DNA from: Bacteroidales bacterium
Lineage (GTDB): Bacteria; Bacteroidota; Bacteroidia; Bacteroidales; WCHB1-69
DNA length: 33,811 nucleotides
Assembly: GCA_017506175.1 (NCBI GenBank)
Contig: JAFVNW010000061.1
Coordinates: 1-33,811 of the forward strand
Direction: 5' to 3'
This document shows, piece after piece, positions 23,826-32,099 of this stretch. The notes beneath the pieces are model-generated. The model saw nothing but the letters and a program-made list of their open reading frames with translations. It ran no database searches and was not told the origin of the DNA. Each line of letters starts with the position of its first letter. Position 1 is the first letter of the stretch. A program made the translations under genes and the position numbers.

Positions 23826-25094
23826 ATGGAAAAAGGATATTTAGACATGGAATTACTTCGCTTCACCACAGCGGGAAGCGTGGACGACGGCAAGAGTACC
23901 CTCATCGGCCGTCTGCTTTACGACAGCAAATCGATTTTTGAAGACCAGTTGGAGGCCGTGAAAATCGCCTCCGAAAACAGGGGCAACGAGGAACTCAATC
24001 TCGCGCTCCTCACTGACGGGCTGCGCGCCGAACGCGAACAGGGAATCACCATCGATGTGGCATACCGTTATTTCGCCACACCCAAACGCAAATTCATCAT
24101 CGCCGACACCCCCGGACATATCCAATACACCCGAAATATGGTGACCGGCGCCTCCACCGCCGACCTCGCCATCATCCTCATCGATGCGCGCAACGGGGTG
24201 CTTGAGCAGACCGTCCGCCACTCCTTCATCGCCTCTCTTCTCGGAATCGAAAAAATCGTCATTTGCATCAACAAAATGGACTTGGTGGGTTTTTCGGAAG
24301 ATGTTTTCAACGAAATTTGTAAAGATTATGAAGAAAAAGCGAAAATCCTGAACATACAAAACTTCACATTCATCCCGATTTCTGCAAAACTGGGTGACAA
24401 TGTGGTGGAGGACTCTCCCAATATGCCGTGGTATCAGGGAGGAGCGTTGCTGAATCTGCTGGAAAATGTGCAAATTAAGAGCAATTTGGCGCAGAAGCCG
24501 TTTAGAATGTCGGTGCAGCATGTCATCCGGCCCATTTCCGACAAGTTCCCTGATTTCCGTGGGTATGCAGGAAGAGTAGCCAGCGGCACCATCCGTACGG
24601 GCGACGAGATCACGCTCTATCCTTCCGAGCTGAAGTCGAAGGTGACGCACCTCTATTTTGCCGATAAAGGGTTGGAGGAGGTCTCTGCACCTGAGTCTGT
24701 CACCCTCTGTCTGGCCGACGACCTTGATGTGAGTCGCGGCGACTTGATTGCGAAAGCCAAAGAACCTCAACCTACTATTTCACAGGATGTTACCTTGCAC
24801 GTCTGTTGGCTTCGCGAAGACAAACTTCAACTCCGCAAACGCTACCTCATTCGAAATGCCAACTCGGAAGTGCTCGGCATCGTCAAATCCATCGAATATA
24901 AAATAGACATCAATTCTTTAGAGAAAATCACCGACATTCAGCAATTGGAAATGAACGACATCGCCTGCATCTCGCTCCACACTGCTGCTCCCCTGACTTT
25001 TGATGCTTATAGCCAGAATCGAACTACTGGCAGCCTCATCTTCATTGACCCTGATACCAACGACACCGTTGGCGCTGGCATGATTGACCTGTAG
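23826..25094 (+). CDS. cysN: Sulfate adenylyltransferase subunit 1, GTPase
   Basis: The 422-residue GTPase has the P-loop GSVDDGKST (17-25), DTPGHIQYTRNM (G3) and NKMDLVGF (G4), then beta-barrel domains, ending VGAGMIDL. It uses GTP hydrolysis to drive APS formation by CysD. It lacks the C-terminal APS kinase (CysC) that many CysNC fusions have, and no separate cysC is present here. This fits direct APS reduction by the next gene. ATG 23826 is used; a second ATG seven codons later is possible. Confidence 0.97.
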   Translation: MEKGYLDMELLRFTTAGSVDDGKSTLIGRLLYDSKSIFEDQLEAVKIASENRGNEELNLALLTDGLRAEREQGITIDVAYRYFATPKRKFIIADTPGHIQYTRNMVTGASTADLAIILIDARNGVLEQTVRHSFIASLLGIEKIVICINKMDLVGFSEDVFNEICKDYEEKAKILNIQNFTFIPISAKLGDNVVEDSPNMPWYQGGALLNLLENVQIKSNLAQKPFRMSVQHVIRPISDKFPDFRGYAGRVASGTIRTGDEITLYPSELKSKVTHLYFADKGLEEVSAPESVTLCLADDLDVSRGDLIAKAKEPQPTISQDVTLHVCWLREDKLQLRKRYLIRNANSEVLGIVKSIEYKIDINSLEKITDIQQLEMNDIACISLHTAAPLTFDAYSQNRTTGSLIFIDPDTNDTVGAGMIDL

Positions 25095-25151
25095 CAATTG
25101 ATTTTCAGTATCGTTTCACCTCACAAATGAATCAACGAAATAACAATCCCT

Positions 25152-25856
25152 ATGACTGAACAAGAGATAAACACCCTAAACCAGCAGTTCGCTACGCAAT
25201 CGGCGATGGAAGTGCTCGCCTATTGCCTTCAACGCTTTCACGGCCACATTGCACTGTCGTCAAGCCTCGGTTTGGAAGACCAAGTGCTCACCGACATGAT
25301 TTGCAAAATTGACAAGTCCACCCGCATTTTCACGTTGGATACAGGGCGGCTTTTCCCCGAAACCTACCTCCTGTTGGACCGGACTAACTTGCGATACGGT
25401 ATCAAGATGGAGGTGCTTTTCCCCGACAGGGAAGCCGTGGAAGCGCTGATGAAAGAGTGCGGCATTAACTGTTTTTATGACAGTGTGGAAAACCGCAAGC
25501 GATGCTGCAAGGTGCGGAAAATCGATTCGCTGATGCGTGCCTTTGAACATTTGGACTGTTGGATTTGCGGCTTGCGCCATGAGCAGTCGGTAACGCGGAA
25601 GGATGTGCAAATTATTGAATATGATAAAGTTAATGGACTTATAAAGGTGAATCCTCTCGTCAATTGGTCGGAGGAGGAGGTAAAAAAGTACATTCGCGAG
25701 AATCAGGTCCCGTACAACAAACTCCACGACGAGGGTTTCCCGAGCATCGGCTGCCAGCCGTGCACACGCGCAGTCAAACCCGGCGAAGACATCCGCTCCG
25801 GCCGCTGGTGGTGGGAGGACCCCGACCACCGCGAATGCGGACTTCATCAACGTTAA
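25152..25856 (+). CDS. cysH: APS reductase with [4Fe-4S] cluster
   Basis: The 234-residue protein has the PP-loop-like SSSLGLEDQVLTDM, the FTLDTGRLFPETY block, and the cluster-binding cysteines CC (118-119) and CxxC (201, 204) characteristic of assimilatory APS reductases. PAPS-specific enzymes lack these. The catalytic ECGLH ends the protein (Cys229). It reduces APS to sulfite with thioredoxin. This agrees with the absence of APS kinase. No sulfite reductase gene is seen in the window. Confidence 0.96.
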   Translation: MTEQEINTLNQQFATQSAMEVLAYCLQRFHGHIALSSSLGLEDQVLTDMICKIDKSTRIFTLDTGRLFPETYLLLDRTNLRYGIKMEVLFPDREAVEALMKECGINCFYDSVENRKRCCKVRKIDSLMRAFEHLDCWICGLRHEQSVTRKDVQIIEYDKVNGLIKVNPLVNWSEEEVKKYIRENQVPYNKLHDEGFPSIGCQPCTRAVKPGEDIRSGRWWWEDPDHRECGLHQR

Positions 25857-25867
25857 ATTTTCAAAAT

Positions 25868-25966
25868 ATGACCATTTCACAATGCCAATTCCCAATTATC
25901 GAATTAAAGGAAGAGCATGATTTCTGCATCACCGCCCACTACTGTCAGTCGATGGAATTGGCTTAA
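25868..25966 (+). CDS. 32-residue ORF between cysH and hydE
   Basis: ATG 25868 opens MTISQCQFPIIELKEEHDFC then ITAHYCQSMELA. It starts 11 bp after cysH and ends 11 bp before hydE, so its position in the operon is as tight as that of its neighbours. Three cysteines and two histidines in 32 residues hint at metal or cluster contact, but no family is recognised. It could instead be the remains of a larger gene. Translation is unproven. Confidence 0.4.
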   Translation: MTISQCQFPIIELKEEHDFCITAHYCQSMELA

Positions 25967-25977
25967 TTTGTTATTAG

Positions 25978-27012
25978 ATGTTGGAAGAATTAGTTGTCAG
26001 ATTGAGGGAAGCACGCGATTTGTCCGATGCCGAGCTTCTTCAACTCATCGATGAAGACCAGGATATATCGTTTCTTGCACAGCAGGCCGACCTGGTGCGA
26101 CGCGAGCATTACGGCATTGATGTTTACGTACGCGGGCTGGTAGAGTTTTCCAATATTTGCAAAAACGACTGTCTGTATTGCGGCATCCGCAGGAGCAATG
26201 CATCGGTAGGGCGTTATCACCTCACTGAGCAGCAGATTCTGGAATGCTGTCGGCTGGGTTATGCGTTGAATTATCGTACATTTGTGCTTCAAAGCGGGGA
26301 GAGTGCCTACTATTCCGACCAGCAGATTTGTAGCATCGTCTCCTCCATAAAGGAGGAATTTCCCGATTGTGCCGTTACGCTTTCCTTGGGTGAAAAGCCG
26401 GAGCAAAGTTACCGCGACTACTTCCGTGCTGGCGCCGACCGCTACTTGTTGCGCCACGAGACCGCCGACTCCGCTCATTATGCCATGCTGCATCCGAGTG
26501 GCATGAGCTTGGGAAACCGCAAACGTTGCCTCTTCCAGTTAAAGGAAATCGGGTTTCAGGTCGGTTCCGGCTTTATGGTCGGTACACCGTACCAGACTTC
26601 GCGGCATCTGTTGGCCGACTTGCGTTTTTTGCAACAGCTGCAGCCGGATATGATTGGCATCGGCACTTTCTTGCATCACAAAGACACTCCGTTCAAGTCG
26701 TTTCCCGACGGCAGTTTGCAGCTTACCCTGAAGATGATTTCCATTTTGCGGTTGATGTTCCCGTACGCCCTGATTCCGGCCACCACCGCTTTGGGAACCG
26801 TCAGTCCTTTTGGACGCGAAATGGGACTGAAAGCTGGAGCCAATGTCCTGATGCCCAACCTTTCGCCGTTGGAGGTGCGCAGTCAATATCTCCTTTACGA
26901 CAATAAAATCTGCACCGCCGAATCGGGCTCCGCTTGCGCCAATTGCCTCCATAACAGAGTGAAAAATGCAGGTTATCAAATAGTTATGGATAGGGGCGAT
27001 GTGAGGAAGTAA
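25978..27012 (+). CDS. hydE: HydE-type radical SAM protein
   Basis: The 344-residue protein carries the radical SAM motif CKNDCLYC (Cys61, 65, 68) inside FSNICKNDCLYCGIRRSN, the HydE hallmark. Other HydE-like blocks are VLQSGESAYYSDQQ, SLGEKPEQSYRDYFRAGADR and IGTFLHHKDTPF. A second cysteine set, C312-x7-C320-x2-C323, matches the accessory cluster of some HydE proteins. HydE helps build the dithiomethylamine-bearing subcluster of [FeFe]-hydrogenase. HydF, HydG and a hydrogenase are not in the window, so its place behind cysH is unexpected. A repurposed paralogue is possible. Confidence 0.87.
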   Translation: MLEELVVRLREARDLSDAELLQLIDEDQDISFLAQQADLVRREHYGIDVYVRGLVEFSNICKNDCLYCGIRRSNASVGRYHLTEQQILECCRLGYALNYRTFVLQSGESAYYSDQQICSIVSSIKEEFPDCAVTLSLGEKPEQSYRDYFRAGADRYLLRHETADSAHYAMLHPSGMSLGNRKRCLFQLKEIGFQVGSGFMVGTPYQTSRHLLADLRFLQQLQPDMIGIGTFLHHKDTPFKSFPDGSLQLTLKMISILRLMFPYALIPATTALGTVSPFGREMGLKAGANVLMPNLSPLEVRSQYLLYDNKICTAESGSACANCLHNRVKNAGYQIVMDRGDVRK

Positions 27013-27023
27013 TTGGGTGTTTA

Positions 27024-27051
27024 AGTGAACAAAAATAGGTGAACATTGAGT
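27024..27051. repeat. 7-bp-period tandem repeat after hydE
   Basis: AGTGAAC, AAAAATA, GGTGAAC and ATTGAGT form degenerate heptamers sharing the GTGAAC unit with 19058-19085. The rest of the 138-bp gap before the porin is AT-rich with no clear -7 box. Confidence 0.45.
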
Positions 27052-27150
27052 TTGTTTTTTCAAAAATCAAAGATAATAATCATTCAGCACATCCAAACAC
27101 AGATCACAGTTCAGTAACAACATTTGAATAATTTTTACACAAAAAATATA

Positions 27151-28329
27151 ATGATTATGTATGCAAGAATTTTACACTGTTTTTCATTGATACTCCTGTT
27201 GGGAACATGGACGATTGCATCGGCTCAAACTGCCGACCACCCCAAGAAAGAGAGGAGGGAAAAGAAGACCGAGCAGGAGATGGGCGACACCGTGAAGCAC
27301 AAGAAATTCCATATTGGCGATTATATTAAAATTGGAGGTCTGGTGAATGCGCAGTATGGCTACACTTACCAGCAGGACAACGACAGCGAGGTGGAGCAGA
27401 CGAGTGTTTTTCAAGTTCGCCGCGCCCGTTTGGATGTTCGCGGGGAGATCCATCCGAAATTCGAATATCGTATTCAAGCTGAACTTGCCAATAGTCCGAA
27501 GTTGTTGGAAGCTTATGTGAAACTTAAGTTCTGCAAGTATGCAAATTTGCAGGTCGGTCAGTTCAAGATTCCATTCACGCTGGAGAACCCTTACAGTCCG
27601 ATTGATTTGGAATTTATTGACAATGCGCAGATTGTCAACAGGTTATCGGGTTATAGTGACGTGTCAGGAGTTTCTAATTTCGCCAATGGTCGCGAGATTG
27701 GCCTGATGTTGTATGGCACGTTGGCGCAGTTTGAGCGTGATGGCGAGAAGTACCCGATATTGAGTTATAGTGTGGGCGTTTTCGGTGGCAACGGCATCAA
27801 TGTGAAAAAAGACAACATGGCCAAGGACATTGCGGGGCGCCTTGAATTTCGGCCATGGCTCAAGCATTTCACGCTGTCGGGATCCGCTTATTGGGGACGC
27901 TACACCTTGAGCAACGACATTGGAAACGGCTTGCGTCTGCGTCTGGCCGGAGGCGTAGAGTATAAGGACGGGCATCTAACGATTCGGGGCGAATATGTGT
28001 GGGGCAAGACGGCCATGCCCATCACGGTGAATGACGATCCCTCCTCCCGCAATATGATTACGCAGGGTGCCTATCTGGTTGCAGGTTACTGGTTTAAAAT
28101 GGGCAAAGGAAATGGCTTTTTGGGGAATCAGAAAATCAGTCCGATTGTGCGCGTGGACTTTTACCAGCAAGATATTGACGTGGAAAGTTACTCGATTTAT
28201 TACAGTGTAGGCATGGACTGGTGGCCGGAAAAGCACCTGCGCTTCACTGTGAACTACAACCTGATGCAGCGTACCGGTTATGACCAGCTCGGACACGGCG
28301 TAACTGCTGCCCTGATGGCGAAGTTTTAG
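27151..28329 (+). CDS. OprP/OprO-type porin
   Basis: The 392-residue protein has a signal peptide ending ASAQ, then a charged stretch (KKERREKKTEQEMG). A 16-strand-type porin O/P barrel follows: GDYIKIGGLVNAQYGYTYQQ, RRARLDVRGEIHPKFEYRIQ, LQVGQFKIPFTLENPYSP, and a C-terminal Phe. Family members are outer-membrane anion channels, some phosphate- or polyphosphate-selective. At the end of a sulfate-assimilation run, a sulfate or general anion route is plausible. ATG 27151 is chosen; ATG 27157 is equally possible, and an upstream TTG (27124) is unlikely. A 138-bp gap leaves room for its own promoter. Confidence 0.85.
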   Translation: MIMYARILHCFSLILLLGTWTIASAQTADHPKKERREKKTEQEMGDTVKHKKFHIGDYIKIGGLVNAQYGYTYQQDNDSEVEQTSVFQVRRARLDVRGEIHPKFEYRIQAELANSPKLLEAYVKLKFCKYANLQVGQFKIPFTLENPYSPIDLEFIDNAQIVNRLSGYSDVSGVSNFANGREIGLMLYGTLAQFERDGEKYPILSYSVGVFGGNGINVKKDNMAKDIAGRLEFRPWLKHFTLSGSAYWGRYTLSNDIGNGLRLRLAGGVEYKDGHLTIRGEYVWGKTAMPITVNDDPSSRNMITQGAYLVAGYWFKMGKGNGFLGNQKISPIVRVDFYQQDIDVESYSIYYSVGMDWWPEKHLRFTVNYNLMQRTGYDQLGHGVTAALMAKF

Positions 28330-28543
28330 TGCCCAGTGAATTCGGGCGTTCGTGAAAGGTGAATTCTCAAAACGCAAAGTTACAAAAACGCATAGATAAC
28401 GAACTGTTCCTTCTTTTTCTGTGCAAAATACACTATGCCAAATTCACAAAGTCGGAAATAGCTGTATCTCTGCCGCTGATGCCAATTTCTCCGAAAATTT
28501 GGGCCGAGCTGCCTCAATATAGCTGATTCAACCCATGGGCCAA
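28330..28543. other. Intergenic region with one coding-like scrap
   Basis: Between the porin and the convergent 89-codon gene nothing firm is found. On the minus strand, 28513-28433 is open between two stops and reads AQIFGEIGISGRDTAISDFV then NLA, which looks protein-like but has no start and no recognised family. It may be a relic of a lost gene. No terminator hairpin with a U-run was seen. Confidence 0.25.
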
Positions 28544-28813
28544 TCAACGAAGATCATCCAGCCAGCCCTGGATTTCCGCGATGCGCCGGCGGTATTTCTC
28601 AATCTGTCCCTCTATGAAACTCTCGCTGAATTTGGTCTCGCGGAATCCGTTGCCACATACAAGGTAGTCGCTGTTGTCCATGTCATCCCACAAGTCTTGG
28701 TAATTCTCCAGATACTCTTGGTTTTGAGCCAACAATTGTTGCAAATCCGCCTTGTCGGCTTCAATTCGCGTATGGTCTGAAAACAGGTAAGCGCGTTTCA
28801 TCGTCAATGTCAT
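28544..28813 (-). CDS. Hypothetical helical protein, 89 residues
   Basis: The protein is mostly charged helix (HTRIEADKADLQQLLAQNQE and IEKYRRRIAEIQGWLDDL), suggesting a small coiled-coil or helical-bundle cytoplasmic protein. I do not recognise the family. The start at ATG 28813 overlaps the stop of the upstream lipoprotein gene by 4 bp, so the two are coupled; a second ATG lies four codons in. The last 46 bp are duplicated as a scrap at 17909-17954. Confidence 0.7.
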   Translation of the reverse strand: MTLTMKRAYLFSDHTRIEADKADLQQLLAQNQEYLENYQDLWDDMDNSDYLVCGNGFRETKFSESFIEGQIEKYRRRIAEIQGWLDDLR

Positions 28814-29316
28814 CTTTTGTGCACCACGAGTTCCGTGGTTTCGATGGTGTTGCTCTCGTGCAATGCCCTATCTACGATGTAGAGGCTGTACTTGATGGTG
28901 TCGGTGGGCGTGGAGTAGTCGAAACTGTTGATGTCTAAATTGATGCGAATAACACCCTCAATAGACTCGCTATCCTCTTTGCTGAGGCGCGGGATTCGTT
29001 GGTTGAAGGTGATTCCGTCGAACTCAACAAGTTGGTATTGGCCTCCAACTTTTTTGTAATAATGGATGAAGCAATTGTAATAATAAGTGGAGGCGGTGTC
29101 GAAGGGCGTATCCGTATCTGTGGCGTCCAATCCGACATCGCCGTCGCCGTCCTGGAAATGGAAACTGAGTGTGGCGCGATGGTCCACACCGGTATTGTCG
29201 TCTATTTTTTCCAGACTGATGAATTCGATTACGGGCTCAACGGGAAATTTCTCCTCCCGCTGGCAGGCAGTACAGAGGAGAAAAAACACCGACATTAAAA
29301 TCCCGAATCTTCTCAT
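28810..29316 (-). CDS. Lipoprotein with acidic repeat-like region
   Basis: This 168-residue protein has a clear lipoprotein signal (LLCTAC, Cys18) and is otherwise soluble. It contains the acidic stretch FQDGDGDVGLDATDTDTPFD, which resembles a calcium-binding loop (DGDGDVG). The same opening pattern (ACQREEKFPVEPVIEFISLE followed by DGDGDVG) is common in uncharacterised Bacteroidota lipoproteins. It is probably attached to the outer membrane. It lies 50 bp after the beta-barrel gene and overlaps the 89-codon gene, forming a small operon. Confidence 0.8.
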   Translation of the reverse strand: MRRFGILMSVFFLLCTACQREEKFPVEPVIEFISLEKIDDNTGVDHRATLSFHFQDGDGDVGLDATDTDTPFDTASTYYYNCFIHYYKKVGGQYQLVEFDGITFNQRIPRLSKEDSESIEGVIRINLDINSFDYSTPTDTIKYSLYIVDRALHESNTIETTELVVHKR

Positions 29317-29366
29317 CGATTGAAATCACAATTAACTCCCAACACCTAACCCCTGTCTCCTAACCA

Positions 29367-30035
29367 TTAAAAGTGGAGACCGAGTTTGAAGGCCAGCAAG
29401 CCGACTTTCATTTTCGGAGGGGTGTTGAAGGTGGAGTCGTAGGTGACACCTTCCACCTTGATGTTGTTGTTGCCGAGCCAGTAGTAGTGTACGCCCAAGC
29501 TGATGGTTTTGACAAAGCGCACACCGATGCCGCCTTCAGCTGCAAATGCCGGATTCCAAAGGTATTTGGTGAGATTGTTTTCCCACCCCTCGTTGGTTTT
29601 CCAAAACAGGTTGCAGCCTGCGCCGGCTTCAGCCCATACGTCGAACACATAGCTGAAATCCGAGATGTAGCTGAGACCGAGCATGATGGGGATGTTGACG
29701 TACATCGGAGAGGTGCAACTGGCTTGGTCGTAGAGGTCGCGCGCACTCTTGTTCAGCATGTTCCACATGCCGTCAACGGAGCAGAAAATCCCCAAGCCGA
29801 AGTCGAAACGGTAGTTGTATTTCAGTCCGAATGACGCACCGAACATCGCGTTGCCGTGGTTGCCCATGCTGTTGGCGCCCGGAATGAAATAGGTTGTTGC
29901 GTCATTAAATTGTTGTATTGGCAGAAGCCCGCCCAATTGGATTGAAAAACCGCACGGTACCTTTTGTGCGGATGCCGGTGTGAGGCCACCGACCATCAAA
30001 GCAATCGCAAGAATAAAACCGTAAAATTTTTTCAT
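29367..30035 (-). CDS. Outer-membrane beta-barrel protein, PorT/OMP_b-brl-like
   Basis: The 222-residue protein has a signal peptide (MKKFYGFIL...SAQ) followed by alternating strand patterns typical of a small 8-strand barrel (FGASFGLKYNYRFDFGLGIF, PIMLGLSYISDFSYVFDVWA, GIGVRFVKTISLGVHYYWLG) and a C-terminal Phe. It most resembles the PorT-type outer-membrane barrel family of Bacteroidota, with no specific function. Its own -7 box is at 30068-30075. Confidence 0.8.
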   Translation of the reverse strand: MKKFYGFILAIALMVGGLTPASAQKVPCGFSIQLGGLLPIQQFNDATTYFIPGANSMGNHGNAMFGASFGLKYNYRFDFGLGIFCSVDGMWNMLNKSARDLYDQASCTSPMYVNIPIMLGLSYISDFSYVFDVWAEAGAGCNLFWKTNEGWENNLTKYLWNPAFAAEGGIGVRFVKTISLGVHYYWLGNNNIKVEGVTYDSTFNTPPKMKVGLLAFKLGLHF

Positions 30036-30067
30036 ATTGAATGGATTTTAGATGAACAATATTTGCG

Positions 30068-30075
30068 CAAAAATA
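30068..30075 (-). promoter_or_regulatory. -7 box for the beta-barrel and lipoprotein operon
   Basis: TATTTTTG on the minus strand, 32 bp before the start at 30035. It is the only clear promoter inside the minus-strand envelope cluster. Confidence 0.6.
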
Positions 30076-30135
30076 CAATAAATTAATGATTATTGCAAAA
30101 TTTATTGCAGATGATGCATTGACAAGCTGAATTGA

Positions 30136-30426
30136 TTAAGCTATACCATTGTCGGAGATGGGCAGCATGTTAGGCTGTCCATCGTTGATGCGGCCGTTGC
30201 GTTCTTCGAATCGATGTACGTTTTCGTTCAGCGCGTTCAAGAGGCGTTTGACGTTCTGAGGCGTCATGACAATTCTGGAGCGCACGTTCCCCTTGGGAGC
30301 GCCCGGCATCATAGCGACAAAGTCAAGGATGAACTCGTTGTCGGTATGCGTGATGATTGCTAAATTGGAATAGGTGCCCTGCGCAATGTCTTCCGGCAGG
30401 TTGATTTCAAGTTTCTGTTCTGGCAT
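30136..30426 (-). CDS. DUF3467-family protein
   Basis: The 96-residue protein matches DUF3467 closely: LPEDIAQGTYSNLAIITHTD, NEFILDFVAMMPGAPKGNVR and SRIVMTPQNVKRLLNALNEN. These are small cytoplasmic proteins nearly universal in Bacteroidota, with unknown function. It starts 53 bp after the FadL-like gene on the same strand. Confidence 0.9.
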   Translation of the reverse strand: MPEQKLEINLPEDIAQGTYSNLAIITHTDNEFILDFVAMMPGAPKGNVRSRIVMTPQNVKRLLNALNENVHRFEERNGRINDGQPNMLPISDNGIA

Positions 30427-30479
30427 AGGTGGTTGATTCGTTTATTGGTTAGATGTGCAAAATTGTGCCTGTACTGATA

Positions 30480-31943
30480 TTAGAATTTCACGCCGATGGT
30501 GGCGGCGAATTTATGGTTGATGTTGCTGATTTCCACGGGATTGAGGGTGGGATCTTCGAAGAACCAGCTGTTCTGGCCTGTCAAGCGGCAGACGTAGGCG
30601 AGGTCGGCGAAGAAGACTCTGCCGCGGAAGCCGATGCCGCCGCTGATGTTGTGGGCGGAGCCAGTGTTGATTTTGTTTTTGAAGGGGGAGCTGCTGTAAG
30701 AGTAGCCCAGACGAACGAGGAAGTGTTCGGTGACGGTCAGTTCGCCGCCGACACGAATGGTGTGGCAGGCACCGTATTTGAGTTTGACATTGTTGTTCTC
30801 TTTGGCATAGTCATAGCGGTAGAGGATGTTCTCGGAAGAGGCGAGTCTGGCCATGGAATAGTCCGTGAACTCATATTCGGCGCTGATGAAGGCGCGTTTG
30901 GCGATGAGGAATCCCAAACTACCCATCACGCGGAAAGGAGTGGTGAGTTTGTACCTAGAGAGGTTTTCGTAATCCTCGTCAAAATCGTCGCTATCGAAAT
31001 CGGACTTGATTTGGCGGGTGTAGTTCTCCTTCAGGTTGCCGTAATAGGTGGGGGTGTGGATGGCCACGCCTATGCGCATGAAGTCAAGAGGTTGGTAAAT
31101 GAGGCCGAATTTGGCGTTGATACCGGTGCCGGAAGTGCGCAGTGTTTCGTAGGAGGTCCACTCGTTGAAGCCGCCAACCGCATCGTTTTCGTCCACTTCG
31201 CTGTATTCCGTTTCCGCTTTGTAATTAAGGAAGGGCACGCCCAAGGTCAGACCGAGGTAGAGTTGGTCGTTGTAGTTCGCACCGAGGGAGAAGTTCATCT
31301 CGTCGATGCCGCCAGTGGTCTTGGTGTAGCTGTTTTGGCGCATATCGTGGTGGCCGATGAAATTCTCGTATTGGTTATCGGTACCTGCCACAGTGTCCAT
31401 CAGCCAGGTGCCCCAGGCCAGTTCGCCGTCGTGGGTCAAGGAGTTGTAATGGATCCCGTTGGAGGCGTTTACGAAGCCGTCAATCATGGTGGTGCCGCCG
31501 CTCATACCGGAGGCATAGACGAGGTTGTTGAAATCGTTGATGCGGTTGTAGCCGAAGCCGAACTGCATCATGCGCCATTTGCGCTCCTCTTCGGGCTTGC
31601 TCCTTTCGAGCGTCCACGAGAAAATCGAGCCGAAGTTGGTAAGACTGTATCTTACGCTATTGGCGTCCACGGACTCGCCGTTGTAAACAGCGTTTGTGCC
31701 GATGGCGTTGATGACGATAGGGGTGAATGAGATTTCATCTTTTTTGAAAAGACCAATGCCGGCCGGATTGGTTGCCAACGAAGAGAAGTCGCCGCCAATG
31801 GAGCCGAAAGCCCCGCCAGCACCCATAAAACGCGCCGTTCCCGACCAGTTCACCTGTGAAAAACGGAATGCATCCAGATCATTCTGGGCCATTGCCCCCA
31901 ATGTCATGAGCATTGCAATGCTTAAAAGAAATAATTTTTTCAT
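30480..31943 (-). CDS. FadL/OMPP1-like outer-membrane transport protein
   Basis: This 487-residue protein has a signal peptide (MKKLFLLSIAMLMTLGAMAQ) and the FadL-like N-terminal plug pattern (SGTARFMGAGGAFGSIGGDF, SSLATNPAGIGLF), in which the NPAG motif is diagnostic. A long beta-barrel follows, ending HKFAATIGVKF. FadL relatives carry hydrophobic molecules across the outer membrane. The start at 31943 is set by the signal peptide; an in-frame ATG 30 codons upstream is rejected. No exact TAnnTTTG box was found before it. Confidence 0.88.
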   Translation of the reverse strand: MKKLFLLSIAMLMTLGAMAQNDLDAFRFSQVNWSGTARFMGAGGAFGSIGGDFSSLATNPAGIGLFKKDEISFTPIVINAIGTNAVYNGESVDANSVRYSLTNFGSIFSWTLERSKPEEERKWRMMQFGFGYNRINDFNNLVYASGMSGGTTMIDGFVNASNGIHYNSLTHDGELAWGTWLMDTVAGTDNQYENFIGHHDMRQNSYTKTTGGIDEMNFSLGANYNDQLYLGLTLGVPFLNYKAETEYSEVDENDAVGGFNEWTSYETLRTSGTGINAKFGLIYQPLDFMRIGVAIHTPTYYGNLKENYTRQIKSDFDSDDFDEDYENLSRYKLTTPFRVMGSLGFLIAKRAFISAEYEFTDYSMARLASSENILYRYDYAKENNNVKLKYGACHTIRVGGELTVTEHFLVRLGYSYSSSPFKNKINTGSAHNISGGIGFRGRVFFADLAYVCRLTGQNSWFFEDPTLNPVEISNINHKFAATIGVKF

Positions 31944-32086
31944 ATTAAAACATTTAAAACCAGCCTTTATAACGCTTGAACTCGCTTTTTGTTGCAATTT
32001 CAAATGATAATATATCTTAAATGACTTTGACAATGGTTCGGCCGCTGAATGGAAAGATAATGACTCGCCACATAAATAATTTTTTC

Positions 32087-32094
32087 TATCTTTG
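32087..32094 (+). promoter_or_regulatory. -7 box for structured RNA copy 2
   Basis: TATCTTTG matches TAnnTTTG and lies 80 bp before the UUUU-loop hairpin. Transcription from about 32100 would give a transcript of about 240 nt up to the U-run, almost the same length as copy 1. Confidence 0.6.
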
Positions 32095-32099
32095 CCGCA

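Noticed and set aside
30453-31730. A 425-codon plus-strand open frame antisense to the FadL-like gene
   Set aside because: Composition is dominated by Val, Gly, Ala and Glu, typical of a shadow frame; the opposite strand encodes a clear signal peptide and FadL motifs.
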